20,488 nucleotides of DNA from Hyphomonadaceae bacterium UBA5336 (GTDB taxonomy: Bacteria; Pseudomonadota; Alphaproteobacteria; Caulobacterales; Hyphomonadaceae), in the NCBI GenBank assembly GCA_002408125.1, contig DHQO01000035.1, positions 1 through 20,488 on the forward strand, given 5' to 3'. Numbering within the stretch: the first letter of the stretch is position 1; each line of letters begins with the position of its first letter. The position numbers were made by a program, and so were the translations under genes. Below, in pieces: positions 7,246 to 14,276 of the stretch. Below the pieces are notes generated by a model, which worked only from the letters and a program-made list of their open reading frames with translations, did no database searches and was not told the DNA's origin.

Positions 7246-7994
7246 GCGTCCAAGTCCGGGGTCTGCCACAGAAGATGCTGCCCGCCATCGCTGGCGATCA
7301 TCTGGCCGGTGACCGACCCGGCCTCGATGAGGAAGAAGAGCGCGCGGACGATTTCATCCGGGCTGGTGCCCTGGCCGGTGAGCGTATGGGCCTTTTCCTG
7401 CTCGAATTGTTCATCGGTCTGGTGCGTGCTGGGCAAGGTCGGGCCGGGGCCGATGCCGTTGACGCGGATATTCGGCGCGAAGGCCTGGGCCATTGTGCGC
7501 GTCGCCGTCCAGAGCGCGGATTTTGACAGGGTATAGGTGAAGAATTGCGGGTTCAGCTTGAGCACACGCTGGTCGATCATGTTGACGATGAGGGCATGCT
7601 CGCCGTCGGCCACCTGGCCGGCGAAACGCTGGGCGAGATGGACCGGGGCGCGAAGGTTCGCCTCGAAATGATGGTCCCAGTTCGTGCGGTCATGTTCGAG
7701 CGCGCTGTCGGGCTCAAAGGTGGAGGCGGAATTCACCAGCAGGGTGAGTGGGCCGCCAAGCGCTGCGCTCGCCTTGCCGACAAGCCCGGCCGTGCCGGTT
7801 TCATCGGAAAGATCGGCCTGCACGGTCTCGGCCACCCCGCCGGCGGCCCGGATCTGGTCGACCGTATCGTCCGCCCCGGCCGAGGAAGAGCGGTAGTGCA
7901 CCGCCACCTGCCATCCGGCCTTGCCGAGTGCGATGGCCATCGCCTTGCCGAGACGGGCGCCGGCACCGGTGACGAGGGCGCGGCCAGGCTGCAT
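7242..7994 (-). CDS. SDR oxidoreductase, pteridine reductase-like
   Basis: A 250-residue NAD(P)H-dependent short-chain dehydrogenase. The Rossmann cofactor loop is TGAGARLG (9-16), HYRSS (33-37) suggests NADPH preference, and NSAS (88-91) replaces the usual NNAG. The catalytic set looks like that of pteridine reductases: Asp141 in VNMIDQRV where classical SDRs have Ser, then Tyr154 and Lys158 in YTLSK; the 13- and 4-residue spacings equal those of Leishmania PTR1 (Asp181, Tyr194, Lys198). A role in reducing dihydropterin or folate (FolM-like) is therefore inferred. It starts three bases after the antiporter stop codon and overlaps the next gene by four bases, so it is co-transcribed. No folate gene lies in the window. 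Confidence 0.88.
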   Translation of the reverse strand: MQPGRALVTGAGARLGKAMAIALGKAGWQVAVHYRSSSAGADDTVDQIRAAGGVAETVQADLSDETGTAGLVGKASAALGGPLTLLVNSASTFEPDSALEHDRTNWDHHFEANLRAPVHLAQRFAGQVADGEHALIVNMIDQRVLKLNPQFFTYTLSKSALWTATRTMAQAFAPNIRVNGIGPGPTLPSTHQTDEQFEQEKAHTLTGQGTSPDEIVRALFFLIEAGSVTGQMIASDGGQHLLWQTPDLDA

Positions 7995-7997
7995 GGC

Positions 7998-8990
7998 TTA
8001 TCTCCCCATGAGGGCGAGGATGTCCCAGCCCTGGGTCAGCCCGAAGATATACACCGCATAGATGAGCAGCAGCAGGAGGCCGGCAAGCCGGCTGACCCGC
8101 GAGCGGGTGAGGATGAAGGCGGCAGCGGTTAGCGCGGCCAGAGCCATCGCCCAGTGGTCATAGGCATGAAAGCTGCGCGACATGGGCACGCCGCCCGGCG
8201 CGCCGCCGGCGACCAGGGCGACAAGGCCGCCCGCGCCGAGCAGGTTGAAGATGTTCGAGCCGAGAATATTGCCGACCACGACCGAGCCGCGCCCGCGCAT
8301 CGCCGCCGAAATCCCGGCTGCGATTTCCGGCAGGCTGGTGCCAAGCGCGATCAGGGTCAGGCCGATGATCTCTTCGGAGATGTGGAACGAGCGGGCGATG
8401 CCGACACCGCCGGTGACGATGAGATTGGCGCCTACCGGCAGGCCGACAATGCCAATCAGGATATAGGCAATGGTTTTCGGCAGGCTGAGATGCGGGTCAT
8501 CGGTGTCCACGCCGACATCAACCCCGGCGCGCTCTGCCTTGCGCGTCGCGTGCAGGGTGTAGATGGCATAGGCAAAGAGCGCGAGGATGAAGAGCGCGCC
8601 GACGGCCATGTTGAAGGGCAGCATCGCGCAGATCAGGATCCAGGCCGCAGTAGCCGCGAGCATGGCAAAGAGAGCGCGAGTCTCGCCATAACCGCCGGTC
8701 GCGAGCGGCGCGATCACGGCCGGCAGGCCGAGTACCAGCCAGACATTGGCGATGTTCGAGCCGACAATGTTTCCGAAAGCAATGGCCGGATAGCCCTTCA
8801 CCGCGGCATCGACGGCGACCACCATTTCCGGTGCCGAAGTGCCGAAGCCGACGATGAACACGCCAGCGACGAGATGCGGGACACCCAGCCGGTTTGCGGC
8901 CGAGACCGCTCCATTGACGAGAAAGTCGCCGGCAAAGGCGAGCAGAGCAAGCCCGCCGACCAGCGAGACAATCAGACTGAGATCGGGCAT
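7998..8990 (-). CDS. Calcium/sodium antiporter (CaCA superfamily, YrbG-like)
   Basis: A 330-residue inner-membrane cation exchanger with about ten transmembrane helices and the two inverted alpha-repeats of the Ca2+/cation antiporter superfamily. Repeat 1 has GFGTSAPE (48-55) and GNIVGSNIANV (73-83); repeat 2 has ALGTSLPE (215-222) and GNILGSNIFN (240-249). The acidic residues in these repeats (Glu55, Glu222) and the GNxxGSN asparagines are the expected ion ligands. A hydrophilic loop rich in Asp (155-170, GVDVGVDTDDPH) separates the halves on the cytoplasmic side. It follows a 26-residue membrane protein gene by 14 bases and precedes the SDR by three bases. The ion exchanged cannot be read from sequence; Ca2+/Na+ or Ca2+/H+ are the usual ones. 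Confidence 0.93.
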   Translation of the reverse strand: MPDLSLIVSLVGGLALLAFAGDFLVNGAVSAANRLGVPHLVAGVFIVGFGTSAPEMVVAVDAAVKGYPAIAFGNIVGSNIANVWLVLGLPAVIAPLATGGYGETRALFAMLAATAAWILICAMLPFNMAVGALFILALFAYAIYTLHATRKAERAGVDVGVDTDDPHLSLPKTIAYILIGIVGLPVGANLIVTGGVGIARSFHISEEIIGLTLIALGTSLPEIAAGISAAMRGRGSVVVGNILGSNIFNLLGAGGLVALVAGGAPGGVPMSRSFHAYDHWAMALAALTAAAFILTRSRVSRLAGLLLLLIYAVYIFGLTQGWDILALMGR

Positions 8991-9004
8991 GCCAGCGATG
9001 CCGA

Positions 9005-9085
9005 CTAGTCCAGCCTGCGATAATCGATGAGATTGAGGACGGCAAAGAGAGCCACAACTACCCCGATGGCGATGAGCGCGTACAT
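9005..9085 (-). CDS. 26-residue single-helix membrane protein
   Basis: A short open frame of 26 codons plus TAG. It encodes MYALIAIGVVVALFAVLNLI followed by DYRRLD: a hydrophobic helix of about 19 residues with a short charged C-terminal tail, expected to stay in the cytoplasm by the positive-inside rule. Support for it being real is a good Shine-Dalgarno (GAAGG, complement of 9093-9097) seven bases before the ATG, a clean stop, and position 14 bases before the antiporter gene on the same strand. I infer a small membrane protein co-transcribed with, and possibly bound to, the antiporter. Small hydrophobic proteins are easily missed by gene callers. No named family is claimed. Confidence 0.68.
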   Translation of the reverse strand: MYALIAIGVVVALFAVLNLIDYRRLD

Positions 9086-9092
9086 GAGCCTA

Positions 9093-9097
9093 CCTTC
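9093..9097 (-). promoter_or_regulatory. Ribosome binding site of the 26-residue membrane protein
   Basis: GAAGG on the minus strand, seven bases before the ATG at 9085. It is the best-placed Shine-Dalgarno in this stretch and is the main reason for calling the short frame. Apart from it, I see no clear promoter in 9086-9214; a weak inverted repeat (GATTC, six-base loop, GAATC, 9185-9200) lies just after pgsA but lacks a T-run. Confidence 0.6.
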
Positions 9098-9214
9098 TTG
9101 AGTCGCAATATTTTGCCTCTCCCTTAGCGGCACTTTGCAGGCTTGGCTACGGCTCATGCGAAGGACGTGCACAGACAATTGGCGGATTCTTGCGTGAATC
9201 GGCCGGGGCCTTAC

Positions 9215-9952
9215 TCAGTCAAAGGTTTTCTGAAGGTCTTCCGACACGGAATTGGCCGCGCGAAGATAGACAAAACCGGTCCAGGCCGACAGGACGGCAG
9301 TTATCCATAGAATCACGGTTCCAACCGCATCGCCGTGGAGGCCCCAGCTGAGCTGAGGGGAAACGCCAGGCGGGGCGTGGACCACGTGGCGCTCGATGAA
9401 GATCAGGAGCGGCGCGCCCAGCAGGGTGCCGATCGCGATCATCTCCAGCGCGGTCTTCCACTTGGCGGCCTGCATCACCGGCAGGGCATAGCCACCGCCA
9501 AGCCGGGTGCGCAGCCAGGTAACATAGACATCCCGGCAGATGATTACCGCTGCCGGGATAGCGATCCAGAGCGTGGCTCCGGCCAGTGCCAGGGCGACCA
9601 GGCTGAGACCGACCAGCAGCTTGTCGGCAATCGGGTCGAGCCAGGCGCCGAACGCCGATTGCGCTTCCAGCGCGCGCGAGAGAATGCCGTCGAAGAGGTC
9701 CGTCAGCGCAGCCAGCACAAAGGCGGCGAATGCGATTGCAGGCCATGTCAGCATGTCCGCAAGCCCGGTTTCGGCCAGCAGCTGCGGATAGGCCGGGTCG
9801 CCCGGAGGCGGGCTTCCCGCCACCATCCAGTCGGCAAGCGCGGCATTCACCGCATGTGACAGCGCCGCGCCCTGCAGCACCGCGCCGGCCACGGCGAAGG
9901 CGAGGACGCAGCGCATCAGGGTCAGCGCATTGGGCAGCCAGCTCATCGACAT
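9215..9952 (-). CDS. pgsA: CDP-diacylglycerol-glycerol-3-phosphate 3-phosphatidyltransferase-like protein
   Basis: A 245-residue CDP-alcohol phosphatidyltransferase, most like PgsA, which makes phosphatidylglycerophosphate at the cytoplasmic face of the inner membrane on the way to phosphatidylglycerol and cardiolipin. The metal-binding signature is complete in spacing: Asp85, Asp88-Gly89, Arg93, Gly102, Asp106 and Asp110 (TDLFDGILSRALEAQ then FGAWLDPIADKLL); the usual Ala before Arg is Ser92. N-terminal WLPNALTLMRCVLA is typical of PgsA. The protein is about 60 residues longer than E. coli PgsA, largely because of a hydrophilic insert (about 35-70, Pro/Gly-rich) between the first two membrane segments. 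The ATG at 9952 is used; a second ATG two codons later is possible. It is divergent from the DUF2339 gene. Confidence 0.88.
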   Translation of the reverse strand: MSMSWLPNALTLMRCVLAFAVAGAVLQGAALSHAVNAALADWMVAGSPPPGDPAYPQLLAETGLADMLTWPAIAFAAFVLAALTDLFDGILSRALEAQSAFGAWLDPIADKLLVGLSLVALALAGATLWIAIPAAVIICRDVYVTWLRTRLGGGYALPVMQAAKWKTALEMIAIGTLLGAPLLIFIERHVVHAPPGVSPQLSWGLHGDAVGTVILWITAVLSAWTGFVYLRAANSVSEDLQKTFD

Positions 9953-10000
9953 TGACCAGCCCTACACCATGCGATGCGTGGTACAAAGAGACGGAAAGAG

Positions 10001-10034
10001 TTGACAAATCGGGCTGTAGTGAGCACATGCTCAC
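10001..10034 (+). promoter_or_regulatory. Candidate promoter and operator before the DUF2339 gene
   Basis: TTGACA at 10001-10006 is a perfect -35 hexamer, but no convincing -10 follows at 16-18 bases (CACATG at 17). A perfect inverted repeat, GTGAGCA-CA-TGCTCAC at 10019-10034, covers the expected -10 position, so a protein bound there would block polymerase. The spacing between GTGA and TCAC is eight bases, not the six of a CRP site. The Shine-Dalgarno AAAGG of the gene lies seven bases before its ATG at 10056. Confidence 0.4.
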
Positions 10035-10055
10035 AAATGTTTCAAAGGTGTTCTG

Positions 10056-12641
10056 ATGGAACCTGTCATACTGCTGGGGCTCGCTGTTTTCGGCTGGATT
10101 CTTGTCGGGCCGGTGTTCGGGCTGATCGCCTTGAACAGGATCCAGAAGCTGGAGCGTCAGGTCCTGCAGTTGCGGGCTGCTGCGCCGCCAAAGCCGCTTG
10201 AGCCTGCAAAACCCACTGCTCAGACGCCCCCGCCGCGCATGGAAACGCCAGTGCCCGCAGCCGCGCCAGCCCGCCGCACGCCGCCGCCTCCGGGCGGAGA
10301 GCCTACACCCCGCCCCGCCGCGCTGCGCCGCCCGCGTGCGAACTGGGAACGGCTGATTGCCGGCAACTGGATGGTCTGGGCCGGCGGGCTCGCCTTGGCA
10401 CTGGGCGGGCTGTTCCTGGCACGCGTCGCCATTGATGCCGGCCTCTTCGGACCTATGGCGCGCACCATCGCGGCCGGTATCTTCGGTGCGGGCCTGATCG
10501 CGGCGGCCTTCCCAGCGGCGCGTCACCGGCTCGTGCACGAGGCCGGCGGCAGCATCCGTTTCCTGCCGCACCTTCTGGCTGGGGCAGGGCTGATCTCGCT
10601 TTACGGCGCGGTGCTGGCCGCCGGCGCGCTTTATGGTTTTGTCCCGCCTCTGGTGGCCCTCATCCTGTTCGCAATCGTCTCCCTGTTTGGACTGGTCCTG
10701 TCGCTGCGCTTCGGGCCGGCGCTCGGCGCGATTGCGCTTGCCGGGGCCTATATCAGCCCGCTCCTGACCGGCGCATCGGAGGGCTCTGCACTCTATATCC
10801 TGCCTTATGCCGGCACGATCAGCCTGCTTGGCCTCGCTCTGATCCGCTATCGCGGTTGGCGATTTGTCTCCTGGATCAGCCTGGCCGGCACCGCCTTCTG
10901 GGGCCTGGCCGGTCTCGGCGCTGTGGAGACGCTATCCCAGGCCTGGCTGGTGCCGGCCTATGCGCTCATCGTGGCCGCCGCCGCGCTCGCGTTCGCCGCC
11001 GACTTCGCCCGCGCGCCGGTTCTTCTGCCGCGCAAGTTTTCCACGCTGGGCTGGCTGCTGGCCCATCGTGGCGAGAGTGTGCTGGTGGCGCACCTGTTCT
11101 GGGTCCTTGCCGGGGCGCTCGTTCTCGTCGGCGCGTTCGACTGGCCGACCAGCGAGGTCGCCGTCAGCGCCGTGGCGATCTTTGGCGGCGCCGGGATCCT
11201 TGCGGCCTGGCGCCGGGACGGGTTCGGTCTGCTCGCGCTGGTCTCGGCGATCACTGTGCTGACAGGACTCGCGCTCTGGCCAGCCGGCCTGCCGGCGCTC
11301 TGGGCCGGGGCGATTGCCTGCTCCCTCGGCTTTGGCGTCCTCGCCACCATGGCCCAGACCGGCAAGGAAGTGCGGACCCCGCTCGCTATCCCTGCCGCGC
11401 TCACCCCTATGGCGGCGCTCGCCATCGCCTTCTGGCGCAGCGGGCTGGAGCCGGGCTTCACCTGGGGGCTCCTCTCGCTTCTGATCGCCTGTGCCTGCGG
11501 GCTCTGGCTCGACCGGCGCAAGGCGGCAGAGGGCGGGCTCGATGCCCATCCGGGCGCGGCGGCGGCCTATGCCGTCGGTCTCGCACTCAGCGCCGCTCTG
11601 GCGCCTTTCCTCGTGCTCGATGATTTCTGGTTCGGCCCGGCGCTCGCCGTGGCCGCGGCGATCATCGCCTTCATTCACCAGCGTTTCGAGCTCTGGCCGG
11701 TGCGCTGGGGCGCGGTGTTGGCCGCGGCGGGGGCGACCTTCCTGATGCTGCGCCCGGGTCTTCTCTCGAGCCTCAATCTCTCCGGGCCGCCCATCGCCAA
11801 TACGCTGGCCGCAGCGGTCGTGCTCTCGGTCGTTGCGCTGGCGCTGGGCAGCTACCTCTTCACGCGCCATCCCCGAGCACGTTCTACCCTGCAGGGTGCG
11901 GCCATTCTCACCGGCTTTGGCGGCATCGGTCTTGTCATCCGCCATGCAGCGGGCTCGCAGAGCTTTTTCGACGGGAATTTCCAGCTTGCCGAAATGGGCG
12001 GCTATGCCATCGCCTATCTCGGCTCGGCCGCCGCGCTCGCCTGGCGCGGGCGCCGGCAGGCCTGGGTCTGGCGCGCAGCGGAGCTGATCGCCAGCCTGCT
12101 CGGCCTTTGCGCGGTCTGGATTGGGCTGGCCGTGCTCGAGTTCGAGCCTGCCACCGGCTGGCCGGTCTTCAACCTGCTGGTGCCGGCCTTTGCCATTCCG
12201 GCCCTGTTCCTGGCCTTCCAGGGCGAGGGGCACCGGCGCGAAGGGCGCGGCTGGCTGGCGAACGGGCTGACCGGCCTGGCCATCCTGCTGGGCGGGATCT
12301 GGCTCAGCCTGGAGACGCGGCGCAGCTTTGTCGGGCCAGACCTTTCCTTCGGCGCCATGTCCGAAGCCGAGCTCTGGATGCACTCGGTTGTGTGGATCCT
12401 CTACGCCATTGCCCTCCTGCTCTGGGGCGTATGGCAGGCCCGGCCGCTGGCGCGCTATGCCTCGCTGGTGATTCTGCTCGGCGCAGTGGCCAAGGTGTTC
12501 CTGATCGACTTCGCCGGCACCGAGGGCGTCATCCGCGCGCTCAGTTTCATTGGGCTTGGGGCAGCGCTGATCGGCGTGGCGCTGCTCTACCAGCGCTTTG
12601 TCTTCAAAGAGGGCTCGCCGCGCGTCCAAAGCCCGGTATAG
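10056..12641 (+). CDS. DUF2339 large polytopic membrane protein
   Basis: An 861-residue, extremely hydrophobic protein of the DUF2339 family, whose function is not established. Residues 2-26 form an N-terminal helix, then a short coiled segment (NRIQKLERQVLQLRA), then a Pro-rich linker (44-92, with PPPP runs). The DUF2339 core begins at NWERLIAGNWMVWAGGLALA (96-115) and GLFLARVAIDAGLFGP, and continues as some 20 or more transmembrane helices to the C-terminus. Length matches family members (usually 700-1000). The start is supported by AAAGG seven bases upstream of ATG 10056. It is followed after nine bases by dapB on the same strand, so the two may share a transcript, although no functional link is evident. 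Confidence 0.85.
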   Translation: MEPVILLGLAVFGWILVGPVFGLIALNRIQKLERQVLQLRAAAPPKPLEPAKPTAQTPPPRMETPVPAAAPARRTPPPPGGEPTPRPAALRRPRANWERLIAGNWMVWAGGLALALGGLFLARVAIDAGLFGPMARTIAAGIFGAGLIAAAFPAARHRLVHEAGGSIRFLPHLLAGAGLISLYGAVLAAGALYGFVPPLVALILFAIVSLFGLVLSLRFGPALGAIALAGAYISPLLTGASEGSALYILPYAGTISLLGLALIRYRGWRFVSWISLAGTAFWGLAGLGAVETLSQAWLVPAYALIVAAAALAFAADFARAPVLLPRKFSTLGWLLAHRGESVLVAHLFWVLAGALVLVGAFDWPTSEVAVSAVAIFGGAGILAAWRRDGFGLLALVSAITVLTGLALWPAGLPALWAGAIACSLGFGVLATMAQTGKEVRTPLAIPAALTPMAALAIAFWRSGLEPGFTWGLLSLLIACACGLWLDRRKAAEGGLDAHPGAAAAYAVGLALSAALAPFLVLDDFWFGPALAVAAAIIAFIHQRFELWPVRWGAVLAAAGATFLMLRPGLLSSLNLSGPPIANTLAAAVVLSVVALALGSYLFTRHPRARSTLQGAAILTGFGGIGLVIRHAAGSQSFFDGNFQLAEMGGYAIAYLGSAAALAWRGRRQAWVWRAAELIASLLGLCAVWIGLAVLEFEPATGWPVFNLLVPAFAIPALFLAFQGEGHRREGRGWLANGLTGLAILLGGIWLSLETRRSFVGPDLSFGAMSEAELWMHSVVWILYAIALLLWGVWQARPLARYASLVILLGAVAKVFLIDFAGTEGVIRALSFIGLGAALIGVALLYQRFVFKEGSPRVQSPV

Positions 12642-12650
12642 AAAGAGTCC

Positions 12651-13478
12651 ATGACACAGAAACTCAGCTTTGGAATTGCCGGCGTGGCTGGCCGCATGGG
12701 CCGCCAGCTCGTCTCGACTGCACTGGAAGCCGGCCACCAGGTTGCTGGCGGCACGGAACTGCCGGATTCTCCCGACCGCGAGACCGATATCGCCGTGCTC
12801 GCCGGGCGGGCCGATCCGATCGGTGTGATGCCCTGCACCGATCCGGTGGATGCGGCTGCCGACGCACAGGTCTGGCTGGACTTCACTGCTCCGCAGGCCA
12901 CGCTCGCCGCGCTGCATGCCCTGCGCCATACGCCGGTTAGCGCTGTGGTGATCGGTACGACCGGGTTCACCGCGCACCAGGAAGCCCAGATCGCGGCAGC
13001 CGGCAGCGAGTTCGCCATCGTGAAGGCAGGCAATTTCTCGCTCGGCATCAACCTGCTCACAGCGATGACCCGGCTGGTGGCTGCGCGCCTGGGGGAGGAC
13101 TGGGATATCGAGATTTCAGAGACCCATCACCGCCACAAGGTGGATGCGCCGTCCGGCACGGCCCTGATGCTCGGCGATGCGGCGGCAGAGGGGCGGGGCG
13201 GGAAGCTGGAACAACTGCGCAGCGCACCCTATGACGGGGCTTCGGCCGAGCGCGAACCGGGCAAGATCGGCTTCGCCGTGCGCCGGGCCGGCGGAGTGGT
13301 CGGCGACCATGATGTGAGCTTTGCCAGCGAACAGGAAGTGCTCACTCTCGGCCACCGCGCGCTCGACCGGGCGGTCTTCGCCCAGGGCGCGCTGAAGGCG
13401 GCTGAGTGGGCCATGACCCAGCCGCCCGGACTTTACGATATGGAAGACGTGCTGTCGCTGAAGGACATCTCCGTCTGA
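12651..13478 (+). CDS. dapB: 4-hydroxy-tetrahydrodipicolinate reductase
   Basis: A 275-residue DapB, the NAD(P)H-dependent reductase of the diaminopimelate/lysine pathway in the cytoplasm, supplying peptidoglycan and lysine precursors. Visible motifs: nucleotide loop GIAGVAGRMGR (8-18), DFTAP (77-81), IGTTGF (101-106), GNFSLGIN (127-134), and the signature ETHHRHKVDAPSGTA (157-171) with catalytic His159/His160 and Lys163. The C-terminal part has GGVVGDHDVSF and TLGHRALDRAVFAQGALKAA, usual for the family, and length is typical (about 270). AAAGAG lies six bases before the ATG. Two strong inverted repeats follow the stop codon. Confidence 0.97.
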   Translation: MTQKLSFGIAGVAGRMGRQLVSTALEAGHQVAGGTELPDSPDRETDIAVLAGRADPIGVMPCTDPVDAAADAQVWLDFTAPQATLAALHALRHTPVSAVVIGTTGFTAHQEAQIAAAGSEFAIVKAGNFSLGINLLTAMTRLVAARLGEDWDIEISETHHRHKVDAPSGTALMLGDAAAEGRGGKLEQLRSAPYDGASAEREPGKIGFAVRRAGGVVGDHDVSFASEQEVLTLGHRALDRAVFAQGALKAAEWAMTQPPGLYDMEDVLSLKDISV

Positions 13479-13490
13479 TCCTTGTTGGAT

Positions 13491-13513
13491 GCGCTGAACT
13501 TCAAGTTCAGCGC
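13491..13513. terminator. Perfect inverted repeat after dapB, possible terminator
   Basis: An 11-base arm (GCGCTGAACTT) faces its exact complement across a single central base, only 13 bases after the dapB stop. In RNA the innermost pairs would open to form a loop. There is no downstream T-run, so intrinsic termination is not certain; transcript-end stabilisation, Rho-assisted termination or a repeat-element copy are alternatives. Confidence 0.5.
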
Positions 13514-13522
13514 GCCAGCCCT

Positions 13523-13578
13523 CTCCCTCTTCCAACCGCCCCAATGGTGCGAGACTGTGGGGCGGTTAGGAAGGGGAG
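13523..13578. terminator. Long inverted repeat between dapB and the XRE gene
   Basis: The core arms AACCGCCCCA (13534-13543) and TGGGGCGGTT (13558-13567) are exact complements around a 14-base loop. Allowing one bulge on each side, pairing extends outward through CTTCC/GGAAG and CTCCC/GGGAG, about 20 pairs in all. It lies between convergent genes (dapB plus strand, XRE minus strand) and may act as a bidirectional barrier to transcription; neither side has a clear T-run. Confidence 0.45.
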
Positions 13579-13608
13579 TGGGCGGATCATGACCAATGCA
13601 TCAAGACC

Positions 13609-13827
13609 CTATTCCGCGGCGAGAGCTTCCTCGCCGCTCTCATCTTCGAAGATCTCCTCGATCTTCAGCTCGAACAGGCGGGCGATGGCGAAGGCCAGCG
13701 GCAGGGAGGGGTCGTACTTGCCTGTCTCGATGGCGTTCACCGACTGGCGTGAGACCCCAAGGCGCTCGGCGAGGGCCGCCTGGCTCCAGCCGCGCTCGGT
13801 GCGCAGGAGGCGAAGCTGGTTCTTCAT
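13609..13827 (-). CDS. Small XRE-family transcriptional regulator
   Basis: A 72-residue, single-domain helix-turn-helix protein: MKNQLRLLRTERGWSQAALA, then ERLGVSRQSVNAIETGKYDP as the recognition helix region, then SLPLAFAIARLFELKIEEIF and an acidic tail. It is the short Cro/C1-type regulator often paired with small membrane proteins; the compact form with no sensor domain suggests that the signal comes from a partner. Its ATG at 13827 overlaps the stop of the upstream membrane protein by one base (TGATG), which implies coupled translation. It most likely regulates its own operon through the palindrome in the promoter at 14716-14744; that is inference. Confidence 0.92.
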   Translation of the reverse strand: MKNQLRLLRTERGWSQAALAERLGVSRQSVNAIETGKYDPSLPLAFAIARLFELKIEEIFEDESGEEALAAE

Positions 13828-14237
13828 CAGACCGTCTTGCCCCAGAAGTGATGGCGCAGCTGGGCAAGGCCCCAGGCCACGAAGAAGATCGGGCCGAACC
13901 AGAAGGTCCAGAACTGGCCGACGACTTCGAAAAGCTGCAGGAAGCCGATGACCACGGCGACCGAGATGGTGAACAGCGCGCCCTGGACCATGGATTTGAG
14001 CTGGCGCAGGCGGGTATACTCGTCGGTCTCCTCGACGAGGCGGAGCATCACGAGGAACACCCCGATGATCGGCGCCGCCACGGCGATGGCAATCGCTGCT
14101 GTGGCGACGGTCCCGCTGACCCAGCCCTGGTTGATGACATAGCTGCCGCCGAAACACAGGGCCACATAGGCCGCCATGAGCGGCCAGAACACACGGTGAT
14201 AGCGTTTGTTGGCGCGGAAGAAATTACCTTTGGCCAT
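13827..14237 (-). CDS. Four-helix membrane protein, paralogue 2 (XRE-linked)
   Basis: A 136-residue integral membrane protein with four predicted helices. I do not recognise a named family. It is a clear paralogue of the gene at 14277-14690: both share KRY..R near the start, PLMA.Y..LC.GGS in helix 1, the cytoplasmic-loop sequence EETDEYTRLRQL between helices 2 and 3, GFLQLF.VVGQ, GP.FF and a C-terminal GKTV. The start ATG 14237 has AGGAGA eight bases upstream. It is followed by the XRE gene with a one-base overlap. The architecture (small membrane protein plus short XRE regulator) resembles DUF2975/YozG-like pairs of other bacteria only in layout. Confidence 0.85.
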   Translation of the reverse strand: MAKGNFFRANKRYHRVFWPLMAAYVALCFGGSYVINQGWVSGTVATAAIAIAVAAPIIGVFLVMLRLVEETDEYTRLRQLKSMVQGALFTISVAVVIGFLQLFEVVGQFWTFWFGPIFFVAWGLAQLRHHFWGKTV

Positions 14238-14276
14238 GATGAAAATCTCCTGAGGAAAGGGGTTGAAACAGAGTGA

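Noticed and set aside
9185..9200. Terminator after pgsA
   Set aside because: Only a five-base stem with no T-run and low GC content; not convincing.
10019..10034. CRP/FNR site
   Set aside because: GTGA and TCAC are eight bases apart rather than six, and the FNR TTGAT/ATCAA arms are absent.
9219..10571. 450-codon minus-strand open frame through pgsA and the start of the DUF2339 gene
   Set aside because: It is in another frame of pgsA, reads as Arg/Gly-rich sequence and spans the divergent promoter region.
10932..12977. 681-codon minus-strand open frame opposite DUF2339 and dapB
   Set aside because: Its product is rich in Arg, Gly, Glu and Gln without domains, and it runs antisense to two well-supported genes. 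High GC produces such frames.
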